64,000 nucleotides of DNA from Paracidovorax wautersii (GTDB lineage: Bacteria; Pseudomonadota; Gammaproteobacteria; Burkholderiales; Burkholderiaceae_C), in assembly GCF_900113035.1 (NCBI RefSeq), contig NZ_FONX01000018.1:24811-88810 (forward strand), given 5' to 3'. The position numbers were made by a program, and so were the translations under genes. The notes under the pieces were generated by a model, which saw only the letters and a list, made by a program, of their open reading frames with translations, searched no databases and was not told the origin of the DNA. Of the stretch, positions 40,323 to 49,967 are shown piece after piece (within the stretch, counting starts at the first letter, position 1; each line of letters begins with the position of its first letter).

Positions 40323-41105
40323 CTACTTGCCCACCAGCGCGTTCAGCCGCTCGGCCTCGAACTGCTCGCAGCGCGTCGCGTCTCCCGGAACGCAGCCGCC
40401 GGCCTGGGGCGCGGTGCGGGCCAGCTTCTCGATGGCTTCCCAGAGCAGCGCGATCTGGCGCTCCTGCGAGGAGGCGTTGTCGATCAGGCCACGCATGGCC
40501 TGCGAGAGCGGATCGTCTTCCTGCGTGATGCCGTAGGCCGTGAAGCGCTGCGCAGGCTGCGGCTCGGTCACGTCGGGGCTGGCGCCGGTCTTGGACGGGA
40601 TGATGCGCGCCGGGATGCCCACCGCCGTAGCGCCGGCCGGCACGGGCTTGATGACCACGGCGTTGCTGCCGATCTTGGCGCCGTCGCCCACCTCGAAGCC
40701 GCCCAGCACCTTGGCGCCCGCGCTCACGACCACGTCGCGGCCCAGCGTGGGGTGGCGCTTGGCGCCCTTGTAGAGCGAGGTGCCGCCCAGCGTCACGCCC
40801 TGGTAGATGGTGCAGCCGTCGCCGATCACCGCCGTCTCGCCCACCACCACGCCCATGGCGTGGTCGAAGAACACGCGCTCGCCGATCACGGCGCCGGGGT
40901 GGATCTCGATGCCGGTGAGCCAGCGCGAGAAGTTGGAGATGAAGCGCCCGAGCCACTTGAAGCCGTGGTTCCAGCTCCAGTGCGCCGGTCGGTGCAGCCA
41001 GATGGCGTGCAGGCCCGGATAACAGGTCACCACCTCCCACGTGCTGCGCGCGGCAGGATCGCGGTCGAGGATGCACTGGATATCGGAGCGGAGGCGGTCG
41101 AACAT
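40323..41105 (-). CDS. cysE: Serine O-acetyltransferase
   Basis: This 260-residue enzyme acetylates serine to O-acetylserine for cysteine synthesis. It has a helical N-terminus, then left-handed beta-helix hexapeptide repeats with [19 protein letters not shown] (catalytic Asp-His) and [23 protein letters not shown]-terminal extension of about 80 residues, Ala/Glu-rich, goes beyond the usual short tail that contacts CysK. The ATG at 41105 matches the family start. It lies 55 bp after trmJ on the same strand and is probably co-transcribed. Confidence 0.94.
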   Translation of the reverse strand: MFDRLRSDIQCILDRDPAARSTWEVVTCYPGLHAIWLHRPAHWSWNHGFKWLGRFISNFSRWLTGIEIHPGAVIGERVFFDHAMGVVVGETAVIGDGCTIYQGVTLGGTSLYKGAKRHPTLGRDVVVSAGAKVLGGFEVGDGAKIGSNAVVIKPVPAGATAVGIPARIIPSKTGASPDVTEPQPAQRFTAYGITQEDDPLSQAMRGLIDNASSQERQIALLWEAIEKLARTAPQAGGCVPGDATRCEQFEAERLNALVGK

Positions 41106-41160
41106 GGGGGACTCGGTTGTTCTTGAAATATGCAAATGCGCCGGCTGGCGCGCTGGCAGT

Positions 41161-41967
41161 CTATCGCTGCGCCCGTTCGGCCGTCTCCAGCATGGCCTTG
41201 GCGACACCGCGCAGGATGTGGATTTCCTCGGGCGTGAGCCGGGCGCGGTTGAAAAGCTGGTTGAGCCGGGGCATGAGCTTCTTGGGCGCGGCGGGGTCGA
41301 GGAAGCCGATGCCCTCGAGCGCCCGCTCCCAGTGCTCCAGCATGCCGGCCACCTGGCGCGCATCGGCGCGCGGTGCGGCGGCCTCCTCTGGCGCCCCCTC
41401 TTGCCCGGCCAGCGGAAAGCCGCCCAGCGCCTGGCGCCAGTCGTAGGCCAGCACCTGCACCGCCGCGCCCAGGTTGAGCGAGCCGAAGCCGGGGTTGGTG
41501 GGAATGGAGAGCGCGACGTGGCAGCGGTACACGTCTTCGTTGGCCATGCCGAAGCGTTCGCTGCCGAAGAGAAAGGCCACGCCGGCCTCGCGCGTCGCGC
41601 CGTCTTCATCACCGTTGGGGGCCTGCAGCGCGCGTTCCGCCTGGGCCTGGCGCTCTTCTTTCAGGAGCATCTCGAAATGCGCGCGCGGCTGGCGCGTGGG
41701 CGGGCCGAAGTCGCGCGGCGTCATCGCCGTGGCGCACAGGTGGCTCATGCCGTCCAGCGCCTCGTCCAGCGTCTCGACGATGCGGGCCTTTTCCAGCACG
41801 TCCAGGGCGCCGCTGGCGCGCTGGATGGTTTCCTCGCGCCGCAGCACGTTGGCCCAGCGCGGCGCCACCAGCACCAGGTCGTCGAAACCCATGGTCTTCA
41901 TGGCACGGGCGGTGGCGCCCACGTTGCCGGCATGGCTGGTCTGGATGAGGATGAAGCGGGTTTTCAT
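41161..41967 (-). CDS. trmJ: tRNA (cytidine/uridine-2'-O)-methyltransferase TrmJ
   Basis: This 268-residue SPOUT methyltransferase modifies position 32 of tRNAs. It starts [28 protein letters not shown] and carries the knot motifs [11 protein letters not shown] and [23 protein letters not shown] that bind S-adenosylmethionine. A helical C-terminal extension, typical of TrmJ, follows. It is divergent from suhB with about 160 bp between starts, a common pairing in proteobacteria. Confidence 0.94.
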   Translation of the reverse strand: MKTRFILIQTSHAGNVGATARAMKTMGFDDLVLVAPRWANVLRREETIQRASGALDVLEKARIVETLDEALDGMSHLCATAMTPRDFGPPTRQPRAHFEMLLKEERQAQAERALQAPNGDEDGATREAGVAFLFGSERFGMANEDVYRCHVALSIPTNPGFGSLNLGAAVQVLAYDWRQALGGFPLAGQEGAPEEAAAPRADARQVAGMLEHWERALEGIGFLDPAAPKKLMPRLNQLFNRARLTPEEIHILRGVAKAMLETAERAQR

Positions 41968-42125
41968 GGGCGGATCGCACGGTGCAGCGGAACCCGTGAT
42001 TGTCGCCGCCGGCAGCGGAAAAATGCGGCATGGGTAAAATGCAGGGTTTCGCGCTCGCCGGCATCGCCCGGCGTCTCCCCGGGGCCACCTGCCGGCCCCC
42101 AACGCCCGCTCCTCATCACAATCCA

Positions 42126-43091
42126 ATGTCGTCCAATCTGCATCCCATGCTCAACGTGGCCATCAAGGCCGCACGCGCCGCCGGCGCCATCATCAACCGT
42201 GCCGCGCTCGACGTGGAATCGGTGCGTATTTCGCAAAAGCAGATCAACGACTTTGTGACCGAGGTGGACCACGCGAGCGAGAAGGCCATCATCGAAACCC
42301 TGCTGACGGCCTACCCGGGCCACGGCATCATGGCCGAGGAATCGGGCAGCCAGTACGGCGCCCGGGACTCCGAATTCGTCTGGATCATCGATCCGCTGGA
42401 CGGCACCACCAACTTCATCCACGGCTTCCCGGTCTATTGCGTGAGCATCGCCCTGGCCGTGCGCGGCAAGGTCGAGCAGGCCGTGATCTACGACCCGACG
42501 CGCAACGACCTGTTCACCGCCACCAAGGGCCGCGGCGCCTACATGAACGAGCGCCGCATCCGCGTCTCCAAGCGCACGCAGCTCAAGGAATCGCTGATCT
42601 CCACGGGCTTCCCGTTCCGCCCGGGCGACAACTTCAAGAACTACCTGAACATCATGGCCGACGTGATGCAGCGCACCGCCGGCCTGCGCCGCCCGGGCGC
42701 CGCCGCGCTGGACCTGGCCTATGTGGCGGCTGGCTTCACCGAAGGCTTCTTCGAGACCGGCCTGTCGATCTGGGACGTGGCTGCCGGCTCGCTGCTGGTG
42801 ACCGAGGCCGGCGGCCTGGTGGGCAACTTCACGGGCGAGGCCGACTTCCTGGAGCAGCGCGAATGCCTGGCCGGCGCACCGCGCATCTACGGCCAGCTGG
42901 TGCCCATCCTGAGCAAGTACAGCAAGTTCGCCAGCGCCGGCGACAAGGCCTCCGTGCGCCAGGCAGCCGACAACTTGGATGTGGCCGTGCTGCCCCAGGA
43001 CGGCGCCGCAGACGCTGACGCTGCCCCCGCGGCCGAGCGCCCGGCCCACGGCGAAGACCGCAGCGCATCGTCAGCCAACGGTCTGTTCTGA
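42126..43091 (+). CDS. suhB: Inositol monophosphatase family protein SuhB
   Basis: This 321-residue Mg2+-dependent phosphatase also acts, in E. coli, in rRNA antitermination with NusA. The metal-binding motifs are all present: [35 protein letters not shown] (about 80-97) and [19 protein letters not shown] (about 215-233). The C-terminus has an Ala/Asp/Glu-rich tail of about 45 residues not found in E. coli SuhB. A strong terminator follows after 40 bp. Confidence 0.95.
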   Translation: MSSNLHPMLNVAIKAARAAGAIINRAALDVESVRISQKQINDFVTEVDHASEKAIIETLLTAYPGHGIMAEESGSQYGARDSEFVWIIDPLDGTTNFIHGFPVYCVSIALAVRGKVEQAVIYDPTRNDLFTATKGRGAYMNERRIRVSKRTQLKESLISTGFPFRPGDNFKNYLNIMADVMQRTAGLRRPGAAALDLAYVAAGFTEGFFETGLSIWDVAAGSLLVTEAGGLVGNFTGEADFLEQRECLAGAPRIYGQLVPILSKYSKFASAGDKASVRQAADNLDVAVLPQDGAADADAAPAAERPAHGEDRSASSANGLF

Positions 43092-43131
43092 AGCCCCGTT
43101 CCGCGCCCTGCGGAACCGCTATCGAAAAGAG

Positions 43132-43171
43132 AGCTGCCAGCGCTTGCACAACAAGCGCTGGCAGCTTTTTT
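43132..43171 (+). terminator. suhB terminator built from the AGCGCTTG repeat (copy C)
   Basis: AGCTGCCAGCGCTTG (43132-43146) pairs perfectly over 15 bp with CAAGCGCTGGCAGCT (43152-43166) around a 5-nt loop, followed by six T residues. Its AGCGCTTG core and the CTAT just upstream link it to the intergenic repeat family of copies A and B. Confidence 0.85.
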
Positions 43172-43205
43172 CATGCCTGAACGCAGCCGGCTGTAACTCC
43201 CCGGC

Positions 43206-44345
43206 TCAGTCAGGATCGGGGTACTTCTGGGCGATGGAGCGGAAATCGTCCGCGATATCGACGAAGGCATCCACCATGTCGGGGTCGAAGTGCGTTCCCC
43301 GGCCCCTGATGATGGTGCCGCAGGCCTGTTCGTGCGTGAAGGCTGCCTTGTACACGCGCCGGCTGATGAGCGCGTCGTACACGTCGGCCACGGCCATCAG
43401 GCGGGCGGAGACGGGGATGTCGTCACCGGCCAGGCCCTGGGGGTAGCCGCTGCCGTCCCACTTCTCCTGGTGGCTGTAGGCGATCTCCTTGGACATGCTG
43501 AGGAAGGCCACGCGCATGCCCAGGCGCCGCTCGGCCTTCTCGATCGCATCGCGGCCCAGCGTGGTGTGGGTCTTCATGATCTCGAACTCCTCCGGCGTGA
43601 GCGGCCCGGGCTTGAGCAGGATGCTGTCGGGAATGCCGATCTTGCCGATGTCGTGCAGCGGCGCGGATTTGTAGAGCAGGTCGATCGTGCGCTCGTTGAG
43701 CAGGTATTCGAACTTGGGGTGGTGGCAGAGCCGCTCGGCCAGCACCTTGACGTAGAGCTGCGTGCGGCGGATGTGGTTGCCGGTCTCGTTGTCGCGGGTT
43801 TCGGCCAGCGAGGTCATGGCCATGATGGTCACGTCCTGGATGGCCTGCACCTCCAGCGTGCGCAGGGCCACCTCGCGCTCCAGGTAGGCGCTCTTGTCGC
43901 GCAGGAAGTCGGCCGTCGCCTTGAGCGCCAGATGCGTGTGCACGCGCGCCAGCAGGATGGGCGGGCTGATCGGCTTGGTGATGTAGTCCACCGCGCCCAG
44001 CGCCAGCCCCACGCGCTCGTCCTCGGATTCGGAGCGCGCGGTGAGGAAGATGACCGGAATGTCGCGCGTGGCGGGGTCGGCCTTGAGCTGGCGGCAGACC
44101 TCGTGGCCGTCGAGGCCGGGCATCATGATGTCCAGCAGGATCAGGTCGGGCGGCGCTTCGCTGCGCGCGATCTTCAGCGCCTTCTCGCCGTTGTTGGCGA
44201 CCCGCACGTGGTAGCGCCCCTGCAGCAGGTTGCCCATCAGCGTGAGGTTGTCGGGCGTGTCGTCCACCACCAGCACGGTGGCGCTCGGCTTGTCGGCCGG
44301 CCGGTCCTGGGGGCCCGGCATGAAGGTCTGCGCGTCGAAAGCCAT
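43206..44345 (-). CDS. HD-GYP response regulator (c-di-GMP phosphodiesterase)
   Basis: This 379-residue protein has an N-terminal receiver domain (about 22-140; VVDDTPDN, Asp in LILLDIMMPGLDGHE, Lys in ITKPIS), a short coiled coil, and an HD-GYP domain (about 175-370). That domain shows HDIGKIGIPD near 232 and WDGSGYPQGL near 297, all key metal and substrate residues present. It is predicted to hydrolyse c-di-GMP when phosphorylated. It follows the hybrid kinase with a 53-bp gap on the same strand, so that kinase is a plausible phosphate donor. Confidence 0.93.
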   Translation of the reverse strand: MAFDAQTFMPGPQDRPADKPSATVLVVDDTPDNLTLMGNLLQGRYHVRVANNGEKALKIARSEAPPDLILLDIMMPGLDGHEVCRQLKADPATRDIPVIFLTARSESEDERVGLALGAVDYITKPISPPILLARVHTHLALKATADFLRDKSAYLEREVALRTLEVQAIQDVTIMAMTSLAETRDNETGNHIRRTQLYVKVLAERLCHHPKFEYLLNERTIDLLYKSAPLHDIGKIGIPDSILLKPGPLTPEEFEIMKTHTTLGRDAIEKAERRLGMRVAFLSMSKEIAYSHQEKWDGSGYPQGLAGDDIPVSARLMAVADVYDALISRRVYKAAFTHEQACGTIIRGRGTHFDPDMVDAFVDIADDFRSIAQKYPDPD

Positions 44346-44398
44346 GGTGGTTGTCCTGCCTGAAGTCTGGAGAGGTGGGGGCAAGGCCGGGTTGCCGC

Positions 44399-47300
44399 TC
44401 AGAGCGGGCCCAGGCGGTCGAGCAAGGCCAGTGCCTGCTCGAATTCGAAATCGCGGGTGACGCGCTCGAGCGTGTCGAACGTGTCGCCCAGAGCGGCCTG
44501 CAGGACGGCGCGGTGCCGTTGCAGGCAGTCCAGCGCGGCCGGGTCGTCGCGGCGCAGCAGTTCGGCCAGCTCGCGCGCGGCCTGCTCCGGCGGCAGTGCA
44601 TCCGGGCCGGGCGGCACGGTGGGCTCGTGCTGCGGCCGGGTGGCATCGAGCCACTCCTGCAGGCCGCGCAGCAGCACGGACAGCGACAGCGCCATGGCGT
44701 CGCGCAGCGGCTCGCGCAGCATGGCCGACTCGCCGGCGCGCAGCGACTGCTCCAGCGCCAGGGCCTGCTCCGCGAGGCCCGCGGCGCCGATGTTGCCGGC
44801 CACGGAGCGCAGGGTGTGCATCAGCCGCTCGGCGCGTGGCGTGTCGCCGGTGTGCTCGGCCTCTTCCAGCGCGCGGTCGATGCCGCGCTGGCCCTGCACG
44901 AAGCGGCGCAGCATGTCGGCATAGAGCGCGGGCTTGCCCAGCGCGCGCTGCAGGCCCAGGGCCGTGTCGAGCCCCGCAATGCCGCGCGGCAGCACCACCA
45001 CGGGCGGGCGCGGCACGGCAGGCCCCGCCGCCGCCGCGGGCCTGGCCGAGTGAAGGGCGGCATCCGGAGCCGGCACGGCGCCCGCAGCCTGCGGTTCCGC
45101 ATGCGGGCGTATCCAGCGCGCCAGCGCCGCCCAGAGGGCCTCCGGCTCGATCGGCTTGGCCACGTGGTCGTTCATGCCGGCGGCGAAGCAGCGCTCGCGG
45201 TCTTCCGCCATGGCGTTGGCCGTCATGGCGATGATGGGCAGCGCCGCATGCCGGGGGTCGGCCCGCAGCTGGCGGGTGGCCGTCTCGCCGTCCATCACGG
45301 GCATCTGCATGTCCATGAGCACGGCGTGGTAGGACTGGCGGGCGATGCATTCCAGCGCGATCTGCCCGTTGCCGGCCACATCCACCTGCAGGCCGGCGTC
45401 GCGCAGCAGCTCCAGCGCCACCAGCTGGTTGAGTTCGTTGTCTTCCACCAGCAGCACGCGCGCACCGCGCAGCGATGCCGGCAGTTCTTCGGGCTGCGGG
45501 GTCTGCAGCAGCGGCGCATGGCTGGGCAGCCAGCCGTGCTCCAGCGGCTGCATCAGCGTGTCGTAGAGCACCGATGCGCTGACCGGCTTGACCAGCACCG
45601 AGTCGATGCCTTCCTTCTGCGCGGAGCGCAGCAGCTCCTCGCGCCCGTAGGCGGTCACCATCAGCAGCTGCGGCACCTGGTCCAGCCCCAGCGAACGGAT
45701 GCGGCGGGCCAGTTCGAGCCCGTCCATCACGGGCATCTGCCAGTCCAGCAGCAGCAGCCCGAAGCCGTGCCCGTCGGCCTGCGCCTGCTTGAGCGTGCGC
45801 AGCGCCTCCGCCCCGGAATGCACCTGCGTGGCCTCGAAGCCCATGGCCTGCAGCATGTCGGCCAGCACGGCGGCGGCGGTCTCGTTGTCGTCCACCACCA
45901 GCACGCGCTGCTCGCGCAGGCCCGCCACCGGCAGCGGGGCCTGCTCGCGCGGCTCGGCGCCGCGCTCCAGCGGCACCGTGACCCAGAAGGACGAGCCCTT
46001 GCCCAGCGTGCTTTCGGCCGCGGCCTCGCCACCCATGAGCTCCGCCAGGCTCTTGCAGATGGCCAGGCCCAGCCCCGTGCCGCCGTAGCGGCGGGTGGTG
46101 GAGACATCGGCCTGCTGGAAGCTCTGGAAGAGGCGCTCCATCTGCTCCGGGGCGATGCCGATGCCGGTATCGCGCACCTCGAAGCGCAGCAGCACGCGCT
46201 GGCCCGAGGATTCGACCAGGCGCACCAGCACGTGGATCTCGCCCTGCTCGGTGAACTTGACGGCGTTGTTGGCGAAGTTGATGAGGATCTGCCCCAGCCG
46301 CAGGGCATCGCCCACCAGGTGCTGGGGCACGTCGGAGGCGACATCCAGCACCAGCTCCAGCCCCTTGGCGGCGGCCTTGTAGCCCACCACGTCGGCCACG
46401 CCGCCCAGCATGCGGTCGAGCATGAAGGGCTGGCGCTCGACCTGCAGCTTGCCGGCCTCGATCTTGGAGAAGTCGAGGATGTCGTTGATCACGCCCAGCA
46501 GGTGCTGGCCGGCCTGCTGGATCTTGGAGACATAGCCCATCTGCCGCGCGTTCAGGCCCGACTTGAGCGCCAGATGCGACATGCCGATGATCGCGTTCAT
46601 GGGCGTACGGATCTCATGGCTCATGTTGGCCAGGAAGTTGGACTTCAGCGTCGCGGTTTCCTCGGCCAGCTCCTTGGCGCGGCGCAGTTCGATCTCGGCC
46701 TCCATGCGCTCGGAGATGTCCACCAGGGTGCCGATCGTGCCGCCCGGCGAGCCGTCGGGCCGGTCGAGCGCATGCAGCCAGAACAGGCTGCGGTGCAGCT
46801 TGCCGTCGGCATAGCGCAGATCCCGCTCCATGTGCAGCCACTTGCTGCCGGCCACCATCTCTTCCTCGTAGCGCTTGAGCCGAATGCGCTCCTCCTCGGG
46901 CAAGAACGGCAGATCCAGCACGGTCTTGCCGATGTAGTCCTCGCGGCGGATGCCGAAGGCCTCTTCGTAGGCACGGTTGAAACCGATGAAGCGGCCCTGC
47001 TCGTCCTTGTAGAAGATCGGCACGGGAATGGCCTCGGTCAGCGCCTGCTGGAAGGCGAGCTGCGAGGCGAGCTGCGCCTGCAGGTCGCGCCGCTCGGTGA
47101 CGTCCTCGTGCAGGCCCACGATGGCGATGCGCTGGCCGCGCTCGTCGAACACCGGCGACAGCGTGGCCTCGTCGTGAAAGAGCGTGCCGTCCTTGCGGCG
47201 GTTGATGAAGTGGCCCTGCCAGGAACGCCCGGCGGTGAGCTGGGCCCACATGTCCTTGAAGGTCTCTGGCGGCGTCTGGCCGCTGGCGACGATGGACGGC

Positions 47301-48490
47301 TTCTTGCCGCGCACCTCCGGGCGCCGGTAGCCCGTCTTGCGCTCGTACTCCGCATTGACCCATTCGATGCGGCCCTCGGCATCGGTGATGGTGACCGCCA
47401 CGGGGCTGTTCTCGAGCGCGGCCCCCAGCACGCGGAAGCGCTCGCGCGCCGCCCGCATGCGCCGGCGGTTGCCCACCATGTCCAGCACCATCGCGCCCAG
47501 CACCAGGAGGCCGAAGAAGGCCGCGCCCCCGACCCAGAGCCGCTCGCCCAGCGGCATCAGCGCGCCCACGTCGTCCAGCATCACGAGCTGCCAGGGGCCC
47601 TCGGGGTCGTTCCAGTCGATGTTGCGCCGGACGATGGCGTAGGGCACGTCGTTGATGAGCGTCTGCTTCGCATCGGCCGTGAAGGGCAGCTCGGAGCCAC
47701 CGCCCTTGTCGAAGCGGTCGCCGAACTGCCGCAGCGCGCGCACCTGGTCGATGCGCTGCTGCGTGAGCGGCGAGGTCATGGCGTAGAGCCAGTGCGAATC
47801 GGTGGCGGCGAACACCACGCCCTGCGGCGACATCAGCAAGACGGGGTGGCCCACACGGTTGAAGCTGCCCTCGAAGGACTCGAAGGCGGCCTTGAACAGC
47901 ACCACGCCGATGATGGCGCTCGCGCTGGACTCCTTTTCATAGAGCGGCGCCGCGTAATACAGGCCGCGGTCGCCCGACGTGACGCCCACCGCGGCATAGA
48001 CCGACACGCCGCCCTTGATCGCCTGCTGGAAATAAGGCCGGAAGGCCAGGTTGATCCCCACGGCGGACGGTCCGGCCGTGTCGTGGGCCACCACGGTGCC
48101 GTCGGCCGCGAGCACATAGAGGCCGTCGCCCAGGAAGCGCTCGCGCACCAGCGCCAGACGCGACTGGGCGCGCCCCTGGTCCGCCATGGGCTGCCGCAGG
48201 GCCATCGCCTTCAGGTCGGGTTCGGCCAGCCCCAGCAGCACGACCGCGCCCAGGATGGGGCCGTTGCTCGTCTGGTTGATCAGCGCGTTCGCCGCGTTCT
48301 GGAGGATGAGCGCGCTGTCCTGCACGCGATCGACGGTGCGCACCTCCAGCACGGCCTCGACCAGCAGCGCTGCGCCGGCCAGCGCCACCACCACCACCAG
48401 CAGGGCGCCGCGCCACCACCGCAGGGGGCGGTCGAGCGCGCGGCCCAGGAGCGCTCCCGGCGCACCCTCGGCGCGGCGCGGCTGACTCAC
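44399..48490 (-). CDS. Large hybrid sensor histidine kinase (Cache-PAS-PAS-HisKA-HATPase-REC-REC-Hpt)
   Basis: A multidomain kinase of about 1,363 residues. TM1 lies at about 29-49, followed by a periplasmic Cache-like sensor, TM2 at about 310-335, two PAS domains (near 357 and 485, starting NSPVAVTITD and AIPVPIFYKD), and the HisKA box NMSHEIRTPMN (His about 621). An ATPase domain (NNAVKF, DTGIGIAPEQ, GTGLGLAI) precedes two receivers (VLVVDDN near 861, VLLVEDN near 1008) and a C-terminal Hpt domain (HTLRSVAGNIG near 1223). A complete internal phosphorelay is therefore encoded. GTG at 48490 with GGGAG upstream was preferred over a TTG at 48541. It precedes the HD-GYP regulator. Confidence 0.93.
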   Translation of the reverse strand: MSQPRRAEGAPGALLGRALDRPLRWWRGALLVVVVALAGAALLVEAVLEVRTVDRVQDSALILQNAANALINQTSNGPILGAVVLLGLAEPDLKAMALRQPMADQGRAQSRLALVRERFLGDGLYVLAADGTVVAHDTAGPSAVGINLAFRPYFQQAIKGGVSVYAAVGVTSGDRGLYYAAPLYEKESSASAIIGVVLFKAAFESFEGSFNRVGHPVLLMSPQGVVFAATDSHWLYAMTSPLTQQRIDQVRALRQFGDRFDKGGGSELPFTADAKQTLINDVPYAIVRRNIDWNDPEGPWQLVMLDDVGALMPLGERLWVGGAAFFGLLVLGAMVLDMVGNRRRMRAARERFRVLGAALENSPVAVTITDAEGRIEWVNAEYERKTGYRRPEVRGKKPSIVASGQTPPETFKDMWAQLTAGRSWQGHFINRRKDGTLFHDEATLSPVFDERGQRIAIVGLHEDVTERRDLQAQLASQLAFQQALTEAIPVPIFYKDEQGRFIGFNRAYEEAFGIRREDYIGKTVLDLPFLPEEERIRLKRYEEEMVAGSKWLHMERDLRYADGKLHRSLFWLHALDRPDGSPGGTIGTLVDISERMEAEIELRRAKELAEETATLKSNFLANMSHEIRTPMNAIIGMSHLALKSGLNARQMGYVSKIQQAGQHLLGVINDILDFSKIEAGKLQVERQPFMLDRMLGGVADVVGYKAAAKGLELVLDVASDVPQHLVGDALRLGQILINFANNAVKFTEQGEIHVLVRLVESSGQRVLLRFEVRDTGIGIAPEQMERLFQSFQQADVSTTRRYGGTGLGLAICKSLAELMGGEAAAESTLGKGSSFWVTVPLERGAEPREQAPLPVAGLREQRVLVVDDNETAAAVLADMLQAMGFEATQVHSGAEALRTLKQAQADGHGFGLLLLDWQMPVMDGLELARRIRSLGLDQVPQLLMVTAYGREELLRSAQKEGIDSVLVKPVSASVLYDTLMQPLEHGWLPSHAPLLQTPQPEELPASLRGARVLLVEDNELNQLVALELLRDAGLQVDVAGNGQIALECIARQSYHAVLMDMQMPVMDGETATRQLRADPRHAALPIIAMTANAMAEDRERCFAAGMNDHVAKPIEPEALWAALARWIRPHAEPQAAGAVPAPDAALHSARPAAAAGPAVPRPPVVVLPRGIAGLDTALGLQRALGKPALYADMLRRFVQGQRGIDRALEEAEHTGDTPRAERLMHTLRSVAGNIGAAGLAEQALALEQSLRAGESAMLREPLRDAMALSLSVLLRGLQEWLDATRPQHEPTVPPGPDALPPEQAARELAELLRRDDPAALDCLQRHRAVLQAALGDTFDTLERVTRDFEFEQALALLDRLGPL

Positions 48491-48830
48491 GCCGGTCTCC
48501 CGAAGACGCCGCAGCCGGACTCGGGCGAGGAGGCGTCGCAATGGCGGAATGAAAGCATCACGTTGGAAGAACGGGCGTGGTAGGCAGGGGGGCCGGTGGG
48601 CAAGCGATTGCCTATCAGCAAACGGGCATGGATTGTGCGGAGCATGTCAAAACGTTACCCTGCGTGGGCGTCTTTTTTTAACAGTTACTTGACAAAATTC
48701 CATGAAGGAGCGCGGCTATCCGACACCGCCCAGCCGTGTTTGCGGCTAGCGTTGCCACACACCCGTTTTACCTGCGCTTCATGTCCGTCGCAGGCACGCT
48801 TCGCCTGATCGACGCATCCCCCCCCGCTCC
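48491..48830. other. Divergent intergenic region, hybrid kinase / mscS
   Basis: About 340 bases without a gene. It carries TTGACA on the plus strand (48689-48694) and TTGACA on the minus strand (complement of 48645-48650), with AT-rich DNA between them. These are good candidates for -35 boxes of divergent promoters, although matching -10 boxes are weak. Confidence 0.45.
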
Positions 48831-49925
48831 ATGCTCGACTCCCTGCAGCTTTCCCCCTGGCTCGCCACCGCCATCGCCGCCCTGATGGCCGCCTCGCTCG
48901 CCGCGCTCGGCCATCGCGTCGCCGCCATGGTGGCGCTGCGTGCCACACGGGCCGCGCCGCTGCTCAACGCCGTCGTGCGGGCCTGCGTGCCGGTCATGCG
49001 CGTGCTGCTGCCCCTGGTCGCGCTGCAGCTGGTGTGGCATGCGGCCAGCGACGAGCAGCGCTACATCGCAGGCGTGCGCCATCTCAACGGCCTGCTGGTG
49101 ATCGCCTGCGCCACCTGGCTGGCGATGCGCGCCATCCGCGGGCTGGCGGCGGGCATCATCGCCCGGCACCCGGCCGACGTGGAAGACAACCTGCAGGCCC
49201 GGCGCATCGCCACCCAGGCGCGCGTGCTGGCGCGCACCGCCATGTCGGGGATCTTCATGGCCGGGCTGGCGATGATGCTGATGACCTTTCCGGGCGCCCG
49301 CCAGGTGGGCGCCAGCCTGCTCGCATCGGCCGGCGTGGTGGGCCTGGTCGCCGGTATCGCGGCACGGCCGGTGTTCAGCAACCTCATCGCCGGCCTGCAG
49401 ATCGCGCTGGCGCAGCCCATCCGCATCGACGACGTGCTGATCATCGAAGGCGAATGGGGCCGCGTGGAGGAAATCACCGGCACCTACGTGGTGCTGCGGA
49501 TCTGGGACGAGCGTCGGCTCATCATCCCGCTGCAGTGGTTCATCGAGCACCCCTTCCAGAACTGGACGCGCAACAGCTCGGAGATCCTGGGCACCGTGTT
49601 CCTCTACACCGACTACCGCATGCCGCTGGAGCCCCTGCGCGCCGAACTCGACCGCGTGCTCGAGACCGCGCCCGAATGGGACAAGCGCGTGAAGGTGCTG
49701 CAGCTGACCGACGTGACCGAGCGCACCATCCAGATCCGCGTGCTGGTCTCGGCGCGCTCTTCGGGCCTGGCCTTCGACCTGCGCTGCCGCGTGCGCGAGG
49801 CGCTGGTCACCTTCATCCAGCGCGAATATCCCGACTGCCTGCCCCAGGTGCGCATGCCGGCTGACAGCGTGCCGTCGGATGCGGGGCGCGGCCCGGCGCA
49901 GGCCGCCACCTCGCAGCTGCCGTGA
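48831..49925 (+). CDS. Small-conductance mechanosensitive channel (MscS family)
   Basis: This 364-residue membrane channel has four hydrophobic segments before the MscS core. The pore-lining helix lies in QVGASLLASAGVVGLVAGIA (about 158-177), followed by the beta-domain signature QPIRIDDVLIIEGEWGRVEEI. A cytoplasmic alpha/beta C-terminus completes it. It has fewer N-terminal helices than the large MscK type and more than E. coli MscS. It probably releases solutes on osmotic downshock. Start ATG at 48831; the ribosome-binding site is weak. Confidence 0.9.
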   Translation: MLDSLQLSPWLATAIAALMAASLAALGHRVAAMVALRATRAAPLLNAVVRACVPVMRVLLPLVALQLVWHAASDEQRYIAGVRHLNGLLVIACATWLAMRAIRGLAAGIIARHPADVEDNLQARRIATQARVLARTAMSGIFMAGLAMMLMTFPGARQVGASLLASAGVVGLVAGIAARPVFSNLIAGLQIALAQPIRIDDVLIIEGEWGRVEEITGTYVVLRIWDERRLIIPLQWFIEHPFQNWTRNSSEILGTVFLYTDYRMPLEPLRAELDRVLETAPEWDKRVKVLQLTDVTERTIQIRVLVSARSSGLAFDLRCRVREALVTFIQREYPDCLPQVRMPADSVPSDAGRGPAQAATSQLP

Positions 49926-49967
49926 TGCCACCGCCGCTCCCGCACGGAGCCGGCTACGGGGAACCCC

